Assembly: GCF_030160755.1 (NCBI RefSeq)
Contig: NZ_BSOY01000017.1
Span: 1-41,414 of the forward strand
Length of the DNA stretch: 41,414 bases
Reading direction: 5' to 3'
DNA from: Brevundimonas denitrificans
Lineage (GTDB): Bacteria; Pseudomonadota; Alphaproteobacteria; Caulobacterales; Caulobacteraceae
Both the position numbers and the translations under genes were made by a program. Position 1 is the first letter of the stretch. Each line of letters begins with the position of its first letter. A model generated the notes under the pieces. That model made no database searches. It was not told the DNA's origin and saw only the letters and a program-made list of their open reading frames with translations. Positions 16,348 to 25,208 of this stretch are shown piece after piece.

Positions 16348-16818
16348 ATGGCTCTCGACGTCAGGCTGAGCCGCGCGCCGCTGTCCGCGCCCGCGGAGCT
16401 GGAGGCCTTCCTTGCCGGCCGCTCGGCCGAGGGCGCCGTGGTGACCTTCACCGGTCTTGCGCGAGGCATGGGCAAGGACGGCGCGATCGTCGAGACCCTG
16501 ACCCTCGATTGGTATCCGGGCATGACCGAGCGCTCGATGCAGGATATCGCCGAAGCCGCCGCCGCGCGCTTCCCGGTCACGGATCTGCTCGTGGTCCATC
16601 GATGTGGCGAGATCGTCCCGGGCGAGACGATCGTTTTCGTCGCCGCCGCCGCGGCCCACCGGCGCGAAGCCTTTGCGGCGGCGGACTATCTGATGGACAG
16701 GCTGAAGACCGAGGCCGCATTCTGGAAGCGCGAGACCGGCCCCTCCGGCACGCGCTGGATCGAGCCTGTAGACGAGGATCGCGCCGCCCTGGCGCGCTGG
16801 AAGGACGAAACGCCCTGA
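16348..16818 (+). CDS. moaE: molybdopterin synthase catalytic subunit MoaE
   Basis: A 156-residue MoaE. Motifs: AVVTFTGLARGMG near the N-terminus, LTLDWYPGMTERSM, VVHRCGEIVPGE, and the catalytic lysines in LKTEAAFWKRE. With MoaD it inserts two sulfurs into cyclic pyranopterin monophosphate to make molybdopterin. Its stop overlaps the moaB start (TGATG at 16816-16820), so translation is coupled. The tail ARWKDETP is a family feature. Confidence 0.94.
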   Translation: MALDVRLSRAPLSAPAELEAFLAGRSAEGAVVTFTGLARGMGKDGAIVETLTLDWYPGMTERSMQDIAEAAAARFPVTDLLVVHRCGEIVPGETIVFVAAAAAHRREAFAAADYLMDRLKTEAAFWKRETGPSGTRWIEPVDEDRAALARWKDETP

Positions 16819-17357
16819 TGGCCGGAAAAATTGACGAGACGCTGCCGTTTCATCCGCTGAACATCGCAGTGCTGACCATCTCGGACACCCGCGACGAAAC
16901 CAACGACACGTCGGGCGGAACGCTGGTCGAACGGCTGACCACGGCCGGCCATGTGCTGAAGGGGAAGGCCATTGTCCACGACGAGATCGACGCCATTCGC
17001 GGCCAGCTCAGGATCTGGATCGAGGACCCGGACGTCGACGTCGTGCTGACGACCGGGGGCACCGGCTTTTCGCCGCGCGACGTGACCCCGGAAGCGGTGA
17101 AGCCGCTGTTTCGGCGCGAGCTGGAGGGCTTTTCCGTGGTCTTCCATCTGGCCAGCCTGGGCACCGTCGGCGTGGCGACCCTGCAGTCACGCGCTCTGGC
17201 GGGCCAGGCGGAGGACACCTTCATCTTTTGCGTACCGGGTTCGACCGGAGCCTGTCGCGACGCCTGGGATCTGGTGCTGGCCGAAGAACTGGACAGCCGC
17301 TTCCGGCCCTGTTCCCTGGTCGGCCAGATCCCGCGCTTCAGGGGCATCTGCCCGTGA
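16818..17357 (+). CDS. moaB: MoaB/Mog family molybdopterin adenylyltransferase
   Basis: A 179-residue protein of the MoaB/MogA fold. Diagnostic stretches are [18 protein letters not shown] and [17 protein letters not shown], the second being the molybdopterin-binding loop. It ends with [12 protein letters not shown]. It probably adenylates molybdopterin to prepare it for molybdenum insertion by MoeA. It lies inside the cluster moaD-moaE-moaB-moaC-moeA and overlaps moaC by four bases (GTGA at 17354). Confidence 0.9.
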   Translation: MAGKIDETLPFHPLNIAVLTISDTRDETNDTSGGTLVERLTTAGHVLKGKAIVHDEIDAIRGQLRIWIEDPDVDVVLTTGGTGFSPRDVTPEAVKPLFRRELEGFSVVFHLASLGTVGVATLQSRALAGQAEDTFIFCVPGSTGACRDAWDLVLAEELDSRFRPCSLVGQIPRFRGICP

Positions 17358-17845
17358 GAGCCCTGACCCATCTGGATAGCGACGGCCGTGTGCACATGGT
17401 CGACGTCGGCGAGAAGCCGGCGACGGCGCGGCGGGCTGTGGCCGAAGGTCGGGTGATCTGCGCGCCCGCGACGCTCGCCCTGGTCCGTGACGGCCACGCG
17501 CCCAAGGGGGCGGTCGTCACGACCGCCGAACTGGCCGGGATCATGGGGGCCAAGCGCACGGCCGACCTGATTCCGCTGTGCCACTCGCTCGGCCTGGACA
17601 AGGTGTCGGTGACGATCGACCTCGACGACGCCCTGCCCGGCTTCGTCGTCACCGCGGAGGCGCGTGTCTCCGGCCCCACCGGCGTCGAGATGGAAGCCCT
17701 GACCGCCGTCTCGGTGGCCTGCCTCACCCTGTACGACATGCTCAAGGCGGCCGACCGCGGCATGGTCATCAGCCAGATCAGGTTGTTGTCCAAGTCCGGC
17801 GGACGATCGGGTGACTGGGTCGCCGGCGACGGACCCGCGACGTGA
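17354..17845 (+). CDS. moaC: cyclic pyranopterin monophosphate synthase MoaC
   Basis: A 163-residue MoaC with a GTG start. Motifs: [21 protein letters not shown], the LIPLCHSL substrate pocket, and [20 protein letters not shown] with KAADRGM. It converts 3',8-cyclo-GTP (product of MoaA, encoded at 26302) to cyclic pyranopterin monophosphate. The GTG is embedded in the moaB stop and the gene ends inside the moeA start (GTGA at 17842), so three consecutive genes are translationally coupled. Confidence 0.94.
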   Translation: MRALTHLDSDGRVHMVDVGEKPATARRAVAEGRVICAPATLALVRDGHAPKGAVVTTAELAGIMGAKRTADLIPLCHSLGLDKVSVTIDLDDALPGFVVTAEARVSGPTGVEMEALTAVSVACLTLYDMLKAADRGMVISQIRLLSKSGGRSGDWVAGDGPAT

Positions 17846-19029
17846 TCGATTTCGACTCGGCCGTGGCCCTGATCCTCAACGAGGCCCGCCCCCTCCCCTG
17901 CGAGTCCGTAGCCCTGGAAGGCGCCGCCGACCGGGTCCTGGCCGCCGACCTGAGGGCGCGCGGCGACGCCCCGCGCGCAGCGGTATCGGCCATGGACGGC
18001 TATGCCGTGCGCGACGCCGACCTCGCGACGCTGCCCGCCCGATTGCCGATCGCCACCGTCGCCTTCGCGGGGCGAGCCGACGTGCCCGTCCTGCCTCCGG
18101 GGACCTGCGCCCGGGTCTTCACGGGCGGACCCGTGCCGCACGGAGCCGACAGGATCGTGGTGCAGGAGATCGTCGGCCGCGACGGCGACCTGGCCCTGTT
18201 CGAGGCTCCGCCCGGACCCGCGAGCCACATCCGCGCGGCCGGGTCGGATTTCCGGGCCGGCGACACCCTGCTTCCGGCCGGGACCGTCCTCGGCTTCCGC
18301 GCCATCGTGGCCGCCGCGGCGGCGGATGTCGCCGCCCTGTCGGTCGTGCGGCGGCCGCGCGTCGTCATCCTCGGCACCGGCGATGAACTGGCGGAACCGG
18401 GACGGGCTCTGGAGACCCCCGGCAGCATCCCGGAAAGCGTCTCGTTCGGTGTCGCCGCCCTCGCCCGTCAATGCGGCGCCGAGGTGCTCGCCCGTCGTCG
18501 CCTGACCGATACTCCGGAGCTTCTCGAGGCCGCCGCCCGGCTGGCTCTGGCCGAGGCTGATCTGGTCGTGGTCACGGGCGGGGCGTCCGTCGGGGAGAAG
18601 GACTACGCCCGCTCCATGTTCGCCCCCCTGGGTCTGGAATTGATCTTCTCCAAGGTGGCCATCAAGCCCGGCAAGCCGGTCTGGTTCGGACGGGTCGGCG
18701 GCGCGTTGGTTCTGGGTCTGCCGGGCAATCCGACGTCGGCGCTGGTGACGGCCCGCCTGTTCATGGCGCCGCTGGTCGCGGGTCTGGCGGGCCGGGATCC
18801 CGCCGCCCTGCTGAACTGGCGGGACATGATCCTGACCGCGCCGCTGAAGCCCTGTGGAGACCGGGAGACATTCGAGCGCGGCCGTCTGGTCGATGGCGGC
18901 GTCGCCGGGCTGGAGGTTCAGGACTCCGCGACCCAGAAGGCCCTGGCGATCGCCGACGTCCTGATCCGCCGTCGGCCGGGCGCGCCCGGTCTCGGCGTGG
19001 GCGACGTCGCAGCGGTCCTGGACTTCTGA
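17842..19029 (+). CDS. moeA: molybdopterin molybdenumtransferase MoeA
   Basis: A 395-residue MoeA that inserts molybdate into adenylated molybdopterin. It starts with GTG ([12 protein letters not shown]). Motifs: [54 protein letters not shown] and [12 protein letters not shown]. All domains of the usual length are present. It is the last gene of the operon; six bases after its stop lies the stop of the convergent ytfE gene, and no terminator hairpin is visible between them. Confidence 0.95.
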   Translation: MIDFDSAVALILNEARPLPCESVALEGAADRVLAADLRARGDAPRAAVSAMDGYAVRDADLATLPARLPIATVAFAGRADVPVLPPGTCARVFTGGPVPHGADRIVVQEIVGRDGDLALFEAPPGPASHIRAAGSDFRAGDTLLPAGTVLGFRAIVAAAAADVAALSVVRRPRVVILGTGDELAEPGRALETPGSIPESVSFGVAALARQCGAEVLARRRLTDTPELLEAAARLALAEADLVVVTGGASVGEKDYARSMFAPLGLELIFSKVAIKPGKPVWFGRVGGALVLGLPGNPTSALVTARLFMAPLVAGLAGRDPAALLNWRDMILTAPLKPCGDRETFERGRLVDGGVAGLEVQDSATQKALAIADVLIRRRPGAPGLGVGDVAAVLDF

Positions 19030-19035
19030 TCCGGC

Positions 19036-19680
19036 TCAGAGGAAGCGTCGGAACAGGATGTTGTTCTCCAGATGGACGTGCTCTCGCAGGTCCATATCCA
19101 GCTTGCTGCAGCCGGCATAGAGGGCCCGCCAGGTGGCGCAGGCTCCCTCCGGCGCGACGAAATCGTCGGTCAGGTCCGCCATGAAGGCGAGCAATTCGCC
19201 CAGGTCATCATGATCCTGCATCATCCGGGCGATCGGGTCCCGCAGGACCGGACCCAGGCCGTTGATCATGGCCGGAAACAGGACCGCCTCCTCCTTGTGT
19301 TGATGGTCTTCCAGGTCCTCGAACATGTCGGTCAACAGATCGGCGAGCCCCCGCGGACAGTCGACCCTGTCCTGGTGCACGGACTCGACGCGTCGGGCCA
19401 GTTCGATGACCGCCGGGAATTCGCGCCGGTGCACCTTGTGATAGCGCTCGATGATATGGGCGATCAGATCAGCGGTCTCGGCGGGCGCATGGACGCCGGG
19501 CGTATCCAGAGCGTGGAGTTCCGCCTCGAGCGCCGACAGGTCCAGTCCGCGGCTTTCCGCTTCCCGGGCGAGCAGGCTTTCGCCCTTGCAGCAGAAATCG
19601 ATCTTGTGACGGCGAAAGACGGATGTGGCTCCCGGCAGCATGACGGCGATCTCGCCGACCGACAGATGTTCCAGCGCCAT
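19036..19680 (-). CDS. ytfE: iron-sulfur cluster repair protein (RIC/YtfE/ScdA)
   Basis: A 214-residue di-iron protein. The N-terminal ScdA-type domain (about 1-60) carries VGEIAVMLPGATSVFRRHKIDFCCKG with the paired C30-C31. A hemerythrin-like four-helix domain follows: IERYHKVHRREFP, EDHQHKEEAVLFP, MMQDHDDLGE and REHVHLENNILF give the His/Glu ligands. Family members repair iron-sulfur centres damaged by nitric oxide or peroxide. The start at 19680 gives the canonical N-terminus. It is divergent from nrdJ, with an FNR-type box at 19765; a TTAGGA -10 (19738-19743, minus strand) lies 31 bases from the box centre. Confidence 0.93.
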   Translation of the reverse strand: MALEHLSVGEIAVMLPGATSVFRRHKIDFCCKGESLLAREAESRGLDLSALEAELHALDTPGVHAPAETADLIAHIIERYHKVHRREFPAVIELARRVESVHQDRVDCPRGLADLLTDMFEDLEDHQHKEEAVLFPAMINGLGPVLRDPIARMMQDHDDLGELLAFMADLTDDFVAPEGACATWRALYAGCSKLDMDLREHVHLENNILFRRFL

Positions 19681-19764
19681 GGTCCGGGGTGTCCTCTCCG
19701 CTTCCCGCCCCGATCCTTCGGCGCGGCGATCGGGTCTTCCTAAGCCGTCGCCGCCGACCGCTGC

Positions 19765-19793
19765 TTGACCTCCATCAAGGCCCGCATTGATGG
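19765..19793. promoter_or_regulatory. FNR-type box with a third half-site, ytfE-nrdJ
   Basis: TTGACCTCCATCAA (19765-19778) matches TTGAT-N4-ATCAA at 9 of 10 positions. A further TTGAT at 19787-19791 forms, with the ATCAA of the first box, a second inverted repeat CCATCAA-N8-TTGATGG. The box centre is about 92 bases from the ytfE start and about 109 from the nrdJ start. The spacing to TTAGGA on the minus strand suggests class II activation of ytfE. Confidence 0.75.
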
Positions 19794-19880
19794 CGGTCCG
19801 GAGCCGCGACACCCCCGGACCCCTTCACCGCGCCGCAGGGAATCACCGAGTCTGGGCTCCGCTTTTGAAGGGGTGCAGAC

Positions 19881-22133
19881 ATGGCGTTCGACAGTCCGCT
19901 GGCCGGTGAAATCTGGAGCAGCAAATATCGTTTCCGGCCGCACGACGGGGCGGGAGACGCGACCGTCGAGGCCACCTGGGACCGGGTCGCCGCCGCCCTC
20001 GCTGAAGCTGAACCGGTCAAGTCGCGCGGTCGCTGGCGCACCCGGTTCCGCGAAGCGCTCGAAGGCTACCGCTTCCTGCCCGCCGGGCGAATTCTCGCCG
20101 GAGCCGGCACCGGGCGCGCCGTGACCCTGTTCAACTGTTTCGTCATGGGGACGGTGCCTGACGACCTCGACGGCATCTTCCAGCATCTGCGGGAGGCCGC
20201 GGTCACCATGCAGCAGGGCGGCGGGGTCGGCATGGACTTCTCGACGGTCCGGCCCTCAGGCGCGCCGGTGCGGGGAGTCGGGGCGGAGGCCTCGGGCCCG
20301 CTCAGCTTCATGGACGTCTGGGACTCCATGTGCCGCACCATCATGTCGGCCGGTCAGAGACGCGGGGCGATGATGGGCTGTCTCCGCATCGACCATCCGG
20401 ACATCGAGGCCTTCATCGACGCCAAACGCGACGCGGTCCGCTTCAGGAATTTCAATCTGTCGGTGCTGGTCCCCGACGCCTTCATGACCGCCCTGGACGC
20501 CGATGCGGACTGGCCGCTGGCGTTCGGCGGCGAGGTGCGGCGCACGGTGCGGGCGGCGGACCTGTGGACCCGTCTGATGCAGGCCACCTATGACGCCGCC
20601 GAACCTGGGGTGATCTTCATCGACCGCGTCAACGCCGCCAACAACCTGGCCCATTGCGAGGTGATCTCAGCCTCCAATCCTTGCGGCGAACAGATGCTGC
20701 CGCCCTATGGGGCCTGCCTGCTGGGGTCGATCAATCTCGCCCGCCTGGTCTCGGCCCCGTTCGAACCGGGCGCGGCCATGGACGAGGCGGAGCTGGGGGC
20801 CCTCACCCGCACCGCGGTGCGGATGCTCGACAATGTCATCGACATCTCCCGTTTCCCCCTCCCCGCGCAGGAGGCGGAAGCCCGGGCCAAGCGTCGCCTC
20901 GGTCTGGGCGTCACCGGACTGGCCGACGCCCTGATCTTCTGCGGCGCCCGCTATGGCGAGGATCGGGCCGTGGCCCTGACCGAACAATGGCTCGGGGTGA
21001 TCCGGCGCGAGGCCTATCGCGCCTCGGCGGAACTCGCGGCCGAAAAGGGCGCCTTTCCCCTCTACGATCCCGTCATGCTCGAGCGGCCCAACCTGGCCGG
21101 GCTGGATCCTGAGACCCGCGAACTGATCGCCCGTCACGGACTGCGCAACGGCTGCCTGACCTCGATCGCCCCGACCGGCACGACCTCCCTGCTGGCCGGG
21201 AACGTTTCGTCCGGAATCGAGCCGGTGTTCGCCTTCGCCTATAGCCGCAAGGTGTTGCAGCCCGACGGCACGAAGCGCGAGGAGGCCGTCGAGGACTATG
21301 CCCTGGCCCTCTGGAAGCGGCTCAAGGGGGCGGATGCTCCGCTGGAAAGCGCGCCCGGGAACGCCTTCGTCAGCGCCCAGACCCTGACGCCCGAACATCA
21401 CCTGCGGATGCAGGCGGCGGCCCAGGACCAGATCGACAGCTCGATCTCCAAGACCATCAACTGCCCGGAAGACATCGCCTTCGACGCCTTTTCCGATGTC
21501 TATCGCCAGGGCTATCGTCTGGGCTGCAAGGGGCTGACCACCTACCGGCCCAACGCCATCACCGGCTCGGTGCTCAGTGTCGAACCGCCCCCCGCGGTCG
21601 AAGCGGTTCCGGCCGGACCCGTCCTGACGCCCAGGCCGGCGCGGCTCGAGGGCGCGACCTACAAGGTGCGTTGGCCGCTGGACCCGCACGCGGTCTATGT
21701 GACCATCAACGATTCCGGCGAGGAGGATGGCGGCGAACGCCGTCCGCTGGAGATCTTCGTCAACTCCAAGAACATGGCCCACTACGCCTGGACGGTCGCC
21801 CTGACCCGGATGGTCTCCGCGGTCTTCCGGCGCGGCGGCGACGTCTCCTTTGTGGCGGAAGAACTGAAGGCGGTGTTCGATCCCGGCGGCGGGGCCTGGA
21901 TGGAGGGGCGATACACGCCGTCGCTCCCGGCCGCCATCGGCGCCGTGATCGAGCGTCACATGAGCCTGTCGGCCGGCGCCGTCGCGCCTGCGCCTGACCC
22001 GGCGGCGGCGCCTGCGAGAACGACCGCAGCTGTCTACGTCCCTTCGGCCTGCCCGCGATGCGGCACACCGGGGCTGGTCCGCAAGGAAGGCTGTGACAGT
22101 TGTCTGGACTGCGGCTACTCGCGGTGCGGCTGA
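19881..22133 (+). CDS. nrdJ: B12-dependent (class II) ribonucleotide reductase
   Basis: A 750-residue adenosylcobalamin-dependent reductase that makes deoxynucleotides with or without oxygen. C86 (LFNCFVMG) is a redox Cys; SNPCGEQ gives N266, thiyl C268 and E270 of the active site; GACLLGSINL follows. MSAGQRRGAMMG is typical of class II enzymes. A C-terminal TSCPD-type domain (about 590-700: VNSKNMAHYAWTVALTRM) is followed by a Cys-rich tail with four CxxC-like pairs (CPRCG, CDSCLDCG) that may bind zinc or shuttle electrons. AAGGGG precedes the ATG. No cobalamin riboswitch was seen upstream; the FNR-type box at 19765 is the visible control element. An anaerobic or low-oxygen role fits its neighbours. 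Confidence 0.94.
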   Translation: MAFDSPLAGEIWSSKYRFRPHDGAGDATVEATWDRVAAALAEAEPVKSRGRWRTRFREALEGYRFLPAGRILAGAGTGRAVTLFNCFVMGTVPDDLDGIFQHLREAAVTMQQGGGVGMDFSTVRPSGAPVRGVGAEASGPLSFMDVWDSMCRTIMSAGQRRGAMMGCLRIDHPDIEAFIDAKRDAVRFRNFNLSVLVPDAFMTALDADADWPLAFGGEVRRTVRAADLWTRLMQATYDAAEPGVIFIDRVNAANNLAHCEVISASNPCGEQMLPPYGACLLGSINLARLVSAPFEPGAAMDEAELGALTRTAVRMLDNVIDISRFPLPAQEAEARAKRRLGLGVTGLADALIFCGARYGEDRAVALTEQWLGVIRREAYRASAELAAEKGAFPLYDPVMLERPNLAGLDPETRELIARHGLRNGCLTSIAPTGTTSLLAGNVSSGIEPVFAFAYSRKVLQPDGTKREEAVEDYALALWKRLKGADAPLESAPGNAFVSAQTLTPEHHLRMQAAAQDQIDSSISKTINCPEDIAFDAFSDVYRQGYRLGCKGLTTYRPNAITGSVLSVEPPPAVEAVPAGPVLTPRPARLEGATYKVRWPLDPHAVYVTINDSGEEDGGERRPLEIFVNSKNMAHYAWTVALTRMVSAVFRRGGDVSFVAEELKAVFDPGGGAWMEGRYTPSLPAAIGAVIERHMSLSAGAVAPAPDPAAAPARTTAAVYVPSACPRCGTPGLVRKEGCDSCLDCGYSRCG

Positions 22134-22248
22134 CGCCCTTCGGGACGCGCCGGGGCCTTGACGAAGGGCAGGCGGCGGCGGCCAGTCCATCAAGGCCGCG
22201 GCCGCCCGGCTCGTCTATGCAGACCCGGTCTGCTGTCCGGGAGTCCCC

Positions 22249-23433
22249 ATGAACACCGCCGCCGCCATCCGCGCCCATCGCGGCCCCGCCGTTTTCAGCG
22301 TCGGCCTGCGCCCCTTCTTTCTGTTCTCCGCCGTGTGGTCGGCGATCGCCGCGCCGCTCTGGCTCTACGCCTTTCTCAGCGGCGGGCCTGTGGGGCTGAG
22401 CTGGCATGTCCACGAGATGCTGTTCGGCTATACGGGCGGAGTCGTCGTCGGCTTCCTGCTGACCGCCGTGCCCAATTGGACCGGTCGCCTTCCCGTGGTG
22501 GGGACGCCGTTGGCCCTGCTGTTCGGCCTGTGGCTGGCGGGTCGGGCGGCCATGCTGGCCATGGCGCTGAATGCGGATCTGGCGGCGGCGGTCTGGCCAT
22601 TGGTCATGGACGGCCTGTTCCTGTTCGCCATGGCCTTCGTGGTCTGGCGCGAGGTGCTGGCGGGACAGAACTGGCGCAATGTTCCGGTGGCCGTCATGGT
22701 CACGGTGTTCGCCCTCGCCAATGCGGGATTTCATCTGGAGGCCGAAGCCGGCGGCGTCGCCACCCTGTCCACCCGGCTGGGTCTCGCGGTTGTGACCCTG
22801 CTGATCGCCGTGATCGGCGGTCGCGTCACCCCGAGCTTCACCCGCAACTGGCAGGCCCGGCGCGGCGGCCCGCTGCCCGCCGCCGTCGGCCGGTTCGACG
22901 TCGTGACCCTGGCCGTCACCGCGGCCGGCCTGATCGCCTGGAGCCTGGCCCCGGCCCATCCCGCGGTGGGCGCCATGCTGCTGGCGGCCGGCGGACTGAA
23001 TCTCGTCCGGCTGATCCGCTGGCGGGGCGACGCTACGCTGGCCGAACCGCTCGTCTGGATTCTGCACCTCGGCTACCTGTGGCTTTCGGCGGGCCTGGTC
23101 CTGACGGGGATGTCGGTCGCGGCGCCCGGCCTGGTTCCTCCCTCCGCGGGCGTCCATGCCCTGACCGCCGGCGCCGTCGGAGTGATGACGCTGGCCGTCA
23201 TGACCCGCGCCAGTCGGGGTCATACCGGCCGGCCCCTGACGGCCGGCAAGCTTGAGGTCCTGATCTATGTCCTGATCAATGCGGCGGCCCTGACCCGGGT
23301 GGCGGGCGGCCTGGCGCCGGCCGTCTATCAGCCGTTGTTGATCGTCTCGGCCGGACTCTGGTCGGCGGCGTTTCTGACCTTCGCGATCGGCTATGGCCCG
23401 ATGCTGCTGTCGCCCCGTCCTGATCGCGGCTGA
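22249..23433 (+). CDS. nnrS: NnrS family heme-copper membrane protein
   Basis: A 394-residue polytopic protein with about 12 membrane helices. VGLRPFFLFSAVWS near the N-terminus, SWHVHEMLFGYTGG and VGFLLTAVPNWTGR are hallmark NnrS segments; GGRVTPSFTRNW and AVMTRASRGHTG follow, and conserved histidines are suited to heme and copper binding. Family members are induced by NO and help cells tolerate nitrosative stress. It lies 115 bases after nrdJ on the same strand, so it may be read through from that promoter; I found no convincing FNR box of its own. It converges on modC, six bases apart. Confidence 0.92.
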   Translation: MNTAAAIRAHRGPAVFSVGLRPFFLFSAVWSAIAAPLWLYAFLSGGPVGLSWHVHEMLFGYTGGVVVGFLLTAVPNWTGRLPVVGTPLALLFGLWLAGRAAMLAMALNADLAAAVWPLVMDGLFLFAMAFVVWREVLAGQNWRNVPVAVMVTVFALANAGFHLEAEAGGVATLSTRLGLAVVTLLIAVIGGRVTPSFTRNWQARRGGPLPAAVGRFDVVTLAVTAAGLIAWSLAPAHPAVGAMLLAAGGLNLVRLIRWRGDATLAEPLVWILHLGYLWLSAGLVLTGMSVAAPGLVPPSAGVHALTAGAVGVMTLAVMTRASRGHTGRPLTAGKLEVLIYVLINAAALTRVAGGLAPAVYQPLLIVSAGLWSAAFLTFAIGYGPMLLSPRPDRG

Positions 23434-23439
23434 TCGCCG

Positions 23440-24504
23440 TCAGGCGTAGCGGGCGGCGGCGGTCGCCTTGACCAGGGCGATCACGCGCCGCCCCGGCGCC
23501 AGGGCGAGCTGTTCCCTCGCTTGCCGGGTGATCAGAGCCTTCAGCCTCAGTTCGCCCGCCTCGAGCCGGACGAGGACGCCGTCCGGTCGGACGTCGAGCG
23601 CCGCGACCTGCATCGGGAGCCGGTTCTGAAAGCTGGCGTCGACCGGATCCGTCAGGGCGAGCGCCACATCGCGCGCATCGACGACCACCCGCAGCCGGTC
23701 GCCCGGGGCCACGTCGAGGAGCGGGGCCAGAAACGCGGTTCCCGCCAGATCGATGCGGGTCGCATTCCGTGCGGGATCATGCGCGGTGACCCGCCCGTCG
23801 AGAATGGACAGGGGCGCGCTCAGCCCGGCGGCGGCCTCGGCCTCCGGTCGGTCGAACGCCGCGTCCGGCGGCTCTGCTCCCACGGCCCGACCCTCACCCA
23901 CCAGCACCACGCGATCCGCGAGGCGGGCGACCTCCTCGACCGCGTGGCTGATATAGAGGATGGGCGGACCTTCCCGGGCCAGTCGGTCCAGCCACGGCAG
24001 GATGTCGCCGCGACGGGCGCCGTCCAGCCCCGCGAGAGGCTCGTCAAGGATCAGCAGGCAGGGACGGGTCAGCAGGGCCCGCCCGATCGCGACCCGGCGG
24101 GCCTCGCCGCCGGACAGCGCGCCGGGCCGGCGCTCCAGAAGGCTCTCGAGTCCCAACAAGGCCACGACCTGGTCCAGGGCGGGGTGAAGGTCGCCCGACC
24201 GACGAGGGCCGTACAGCAGGTTGTCGCGGACGGTCATGTGCGGGAACAGCCGCGCATCCTGAAACACATAGCCTATGCGTCGTTTCCAGACGGGGACCGA
24301 CACGCCTGTGTCGGTGTCGAGAAGCACCTCCCCGTCCAGCAGGACCCGGCCCCGCACGGGACGGATCAGGCCGGCGACCAGTTCGGCCACCGTGGTCTTG
24401 CCGGCCCCCGAACGGCCGAACAGGCAGGTGATGCGGGCGTCGCTCGAAAACGCGACCTCAAACGAGAAGTCGTCGCGGGCGATGTGGGCCGAGACCTCCA
24501 GCAT
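23440..24504 (-). CDS. modC: molybdate ABC transporter ATP-binding protein ModC
   Basis: A 354-residue ATPase. Walker A GRSGAGKTT (30-38), signature LSGGEARRVAIGRAL, Walker B CLLILDEPLAG and switch His in YISHAVEEV. The C-terminal third (about 215-354) carries the molybdate-type MOP/TOBE domain (VTAHDPARNATRIDLAGTAF and QVAALDVRPDGVLVRLEAG). It powers ModB. The ATG at 24504 overlaps the modB stop (TGATG), which decides the start. It is the last gene of modABC. Confidence 0.94.
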   Translation of the reverse strand: MLEVSAHIARDDFSFEVAFSSDARITCLFGRSGAGKTTVAELVAGLIRPVRGRVLLDGEVLLDTDTGVSVPVWKRRIGYVFQDARLFPHMTVRDNLLYGPRRSGDLHPALDQVVALLGLESLLERRPGALSGGEARRVAIGRALLTRPCLLILDEPLAGLDGARRGDILPWLDRLAREGPPILYISHAVEEVARLADRVVLVGEGRAVGAEPPDAAFDRPEAEAAAGLSAPLSILDGRVTAHDPARNATRIDLAGTAFLAPLLDVAPGDRLRVVVDARDVALALTDPVDASFQNRLPMQVAALDVRPDGVLVRLEAGELRLKALITRQAREQLALAPGRRVIALVKATAAARYA

Positions 24505-25199
24505 CACCGCGTCCCTCCGACCCGACGGGCGACGGCGCGCGCGCCCCACTCGGAAAGGACCAGGGCGCCGATCGACACGCCGACCGAGATCAGGACCAGT
24601 CTCAGCACCGCCGCCTCGCCGCCGGGAACCTGGGTGAGGCTGTAGATGGCGAGCGGCAGGGTGCGGGTCTCTCCGGGTATGCTGGCCACGAACGTGATCG
24701 TGGCGCCGAACTCGCCGAGCGCCTTGGCGAAGGCCAGCACCGCGCCGGCTGCAACCCCGGGCAGGGCGAGCGGCAGGGTAATGGTCAGGAACCGGACGAA
24801 CGGCCGGGCGCCGAGGGTCTCGGCCGCGCGCTCGATCCGGGGATCGACCATGTCGAACGACAGCCGTACGGCCCGGACCAGCAGCGGAAAGCCCATGACC
24901 GCCGCAGCGAGCGCCGCCCCCGTCCAGTCGAAGGCGAAGACGATCCCGATCGGCTCAAGCAGGCGACCAAGCGGTCCGTTGCGGCCGAAAAGCAGCAGCA
25001 GCGCATAGCCGGTCACCACGGGCGGCAGGATCAGGGGCAGATGGGTCAGGCCCGACAGCAGGGCCTTGCCGGGAAAGCTGTAGCGCGAGAGCAGCCAGGC
25101 CAGGGCGACGCCCGGCGGCAGGCTGAACAGGGTGGCCGTGGCCGCAACCTTCAGCGACAGGCCGATGATCTGCTGTTCCTCGGGGCTGAGCGCGATCAT
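24504..25199 (-). CDS. modB: molybdate ABC transporter permease ModB
   Basis: A 231-residue inner-membrane permease with about five helices. HLPLILPPVVTGYALLLLFG and the EAA-loop ERAAETLGARPFVRFLTITLPLALPG are characteristic of ModB, followed by ALGEFGATITFVASIPGETRT. It forms the channel for molybdate supplied by ModA. It follows modA after nine bases and overlaps modC by one. Confidence 0.95.
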   Translation of the reverse strand: MIALSPEEQQIIGLSLKVAATATLFSLPPGVALAWLLSRYSFPGKALLSGLTHLPLILPPVVTGYALLLLFGRNGPLGRLLEPIGIVFAFDWTGAALAAAVMGFPLLVRAVRLSFDMVDPRIERAAETLGARPFVRFLTITLPLALPGVAAGAVLAFAKALGEFGATITFVASIPGETRTLPLAIYSLTQVPGGEAAVLRLVLISVGVSIGALVLSEWGARAVARRVGGTR

Positions 25200-25208
25200 C
25201 CCGGAGAC

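Noticed and set aside
22157..22194. TTGAC and ATCAA half-sites ahead of nnrS
   Set aside because: They are 24 bases apart rather than 4, and the adjacent candidate TTGAC-N4-GGCAG is a poor match, so no FNR box is called for nnrS.
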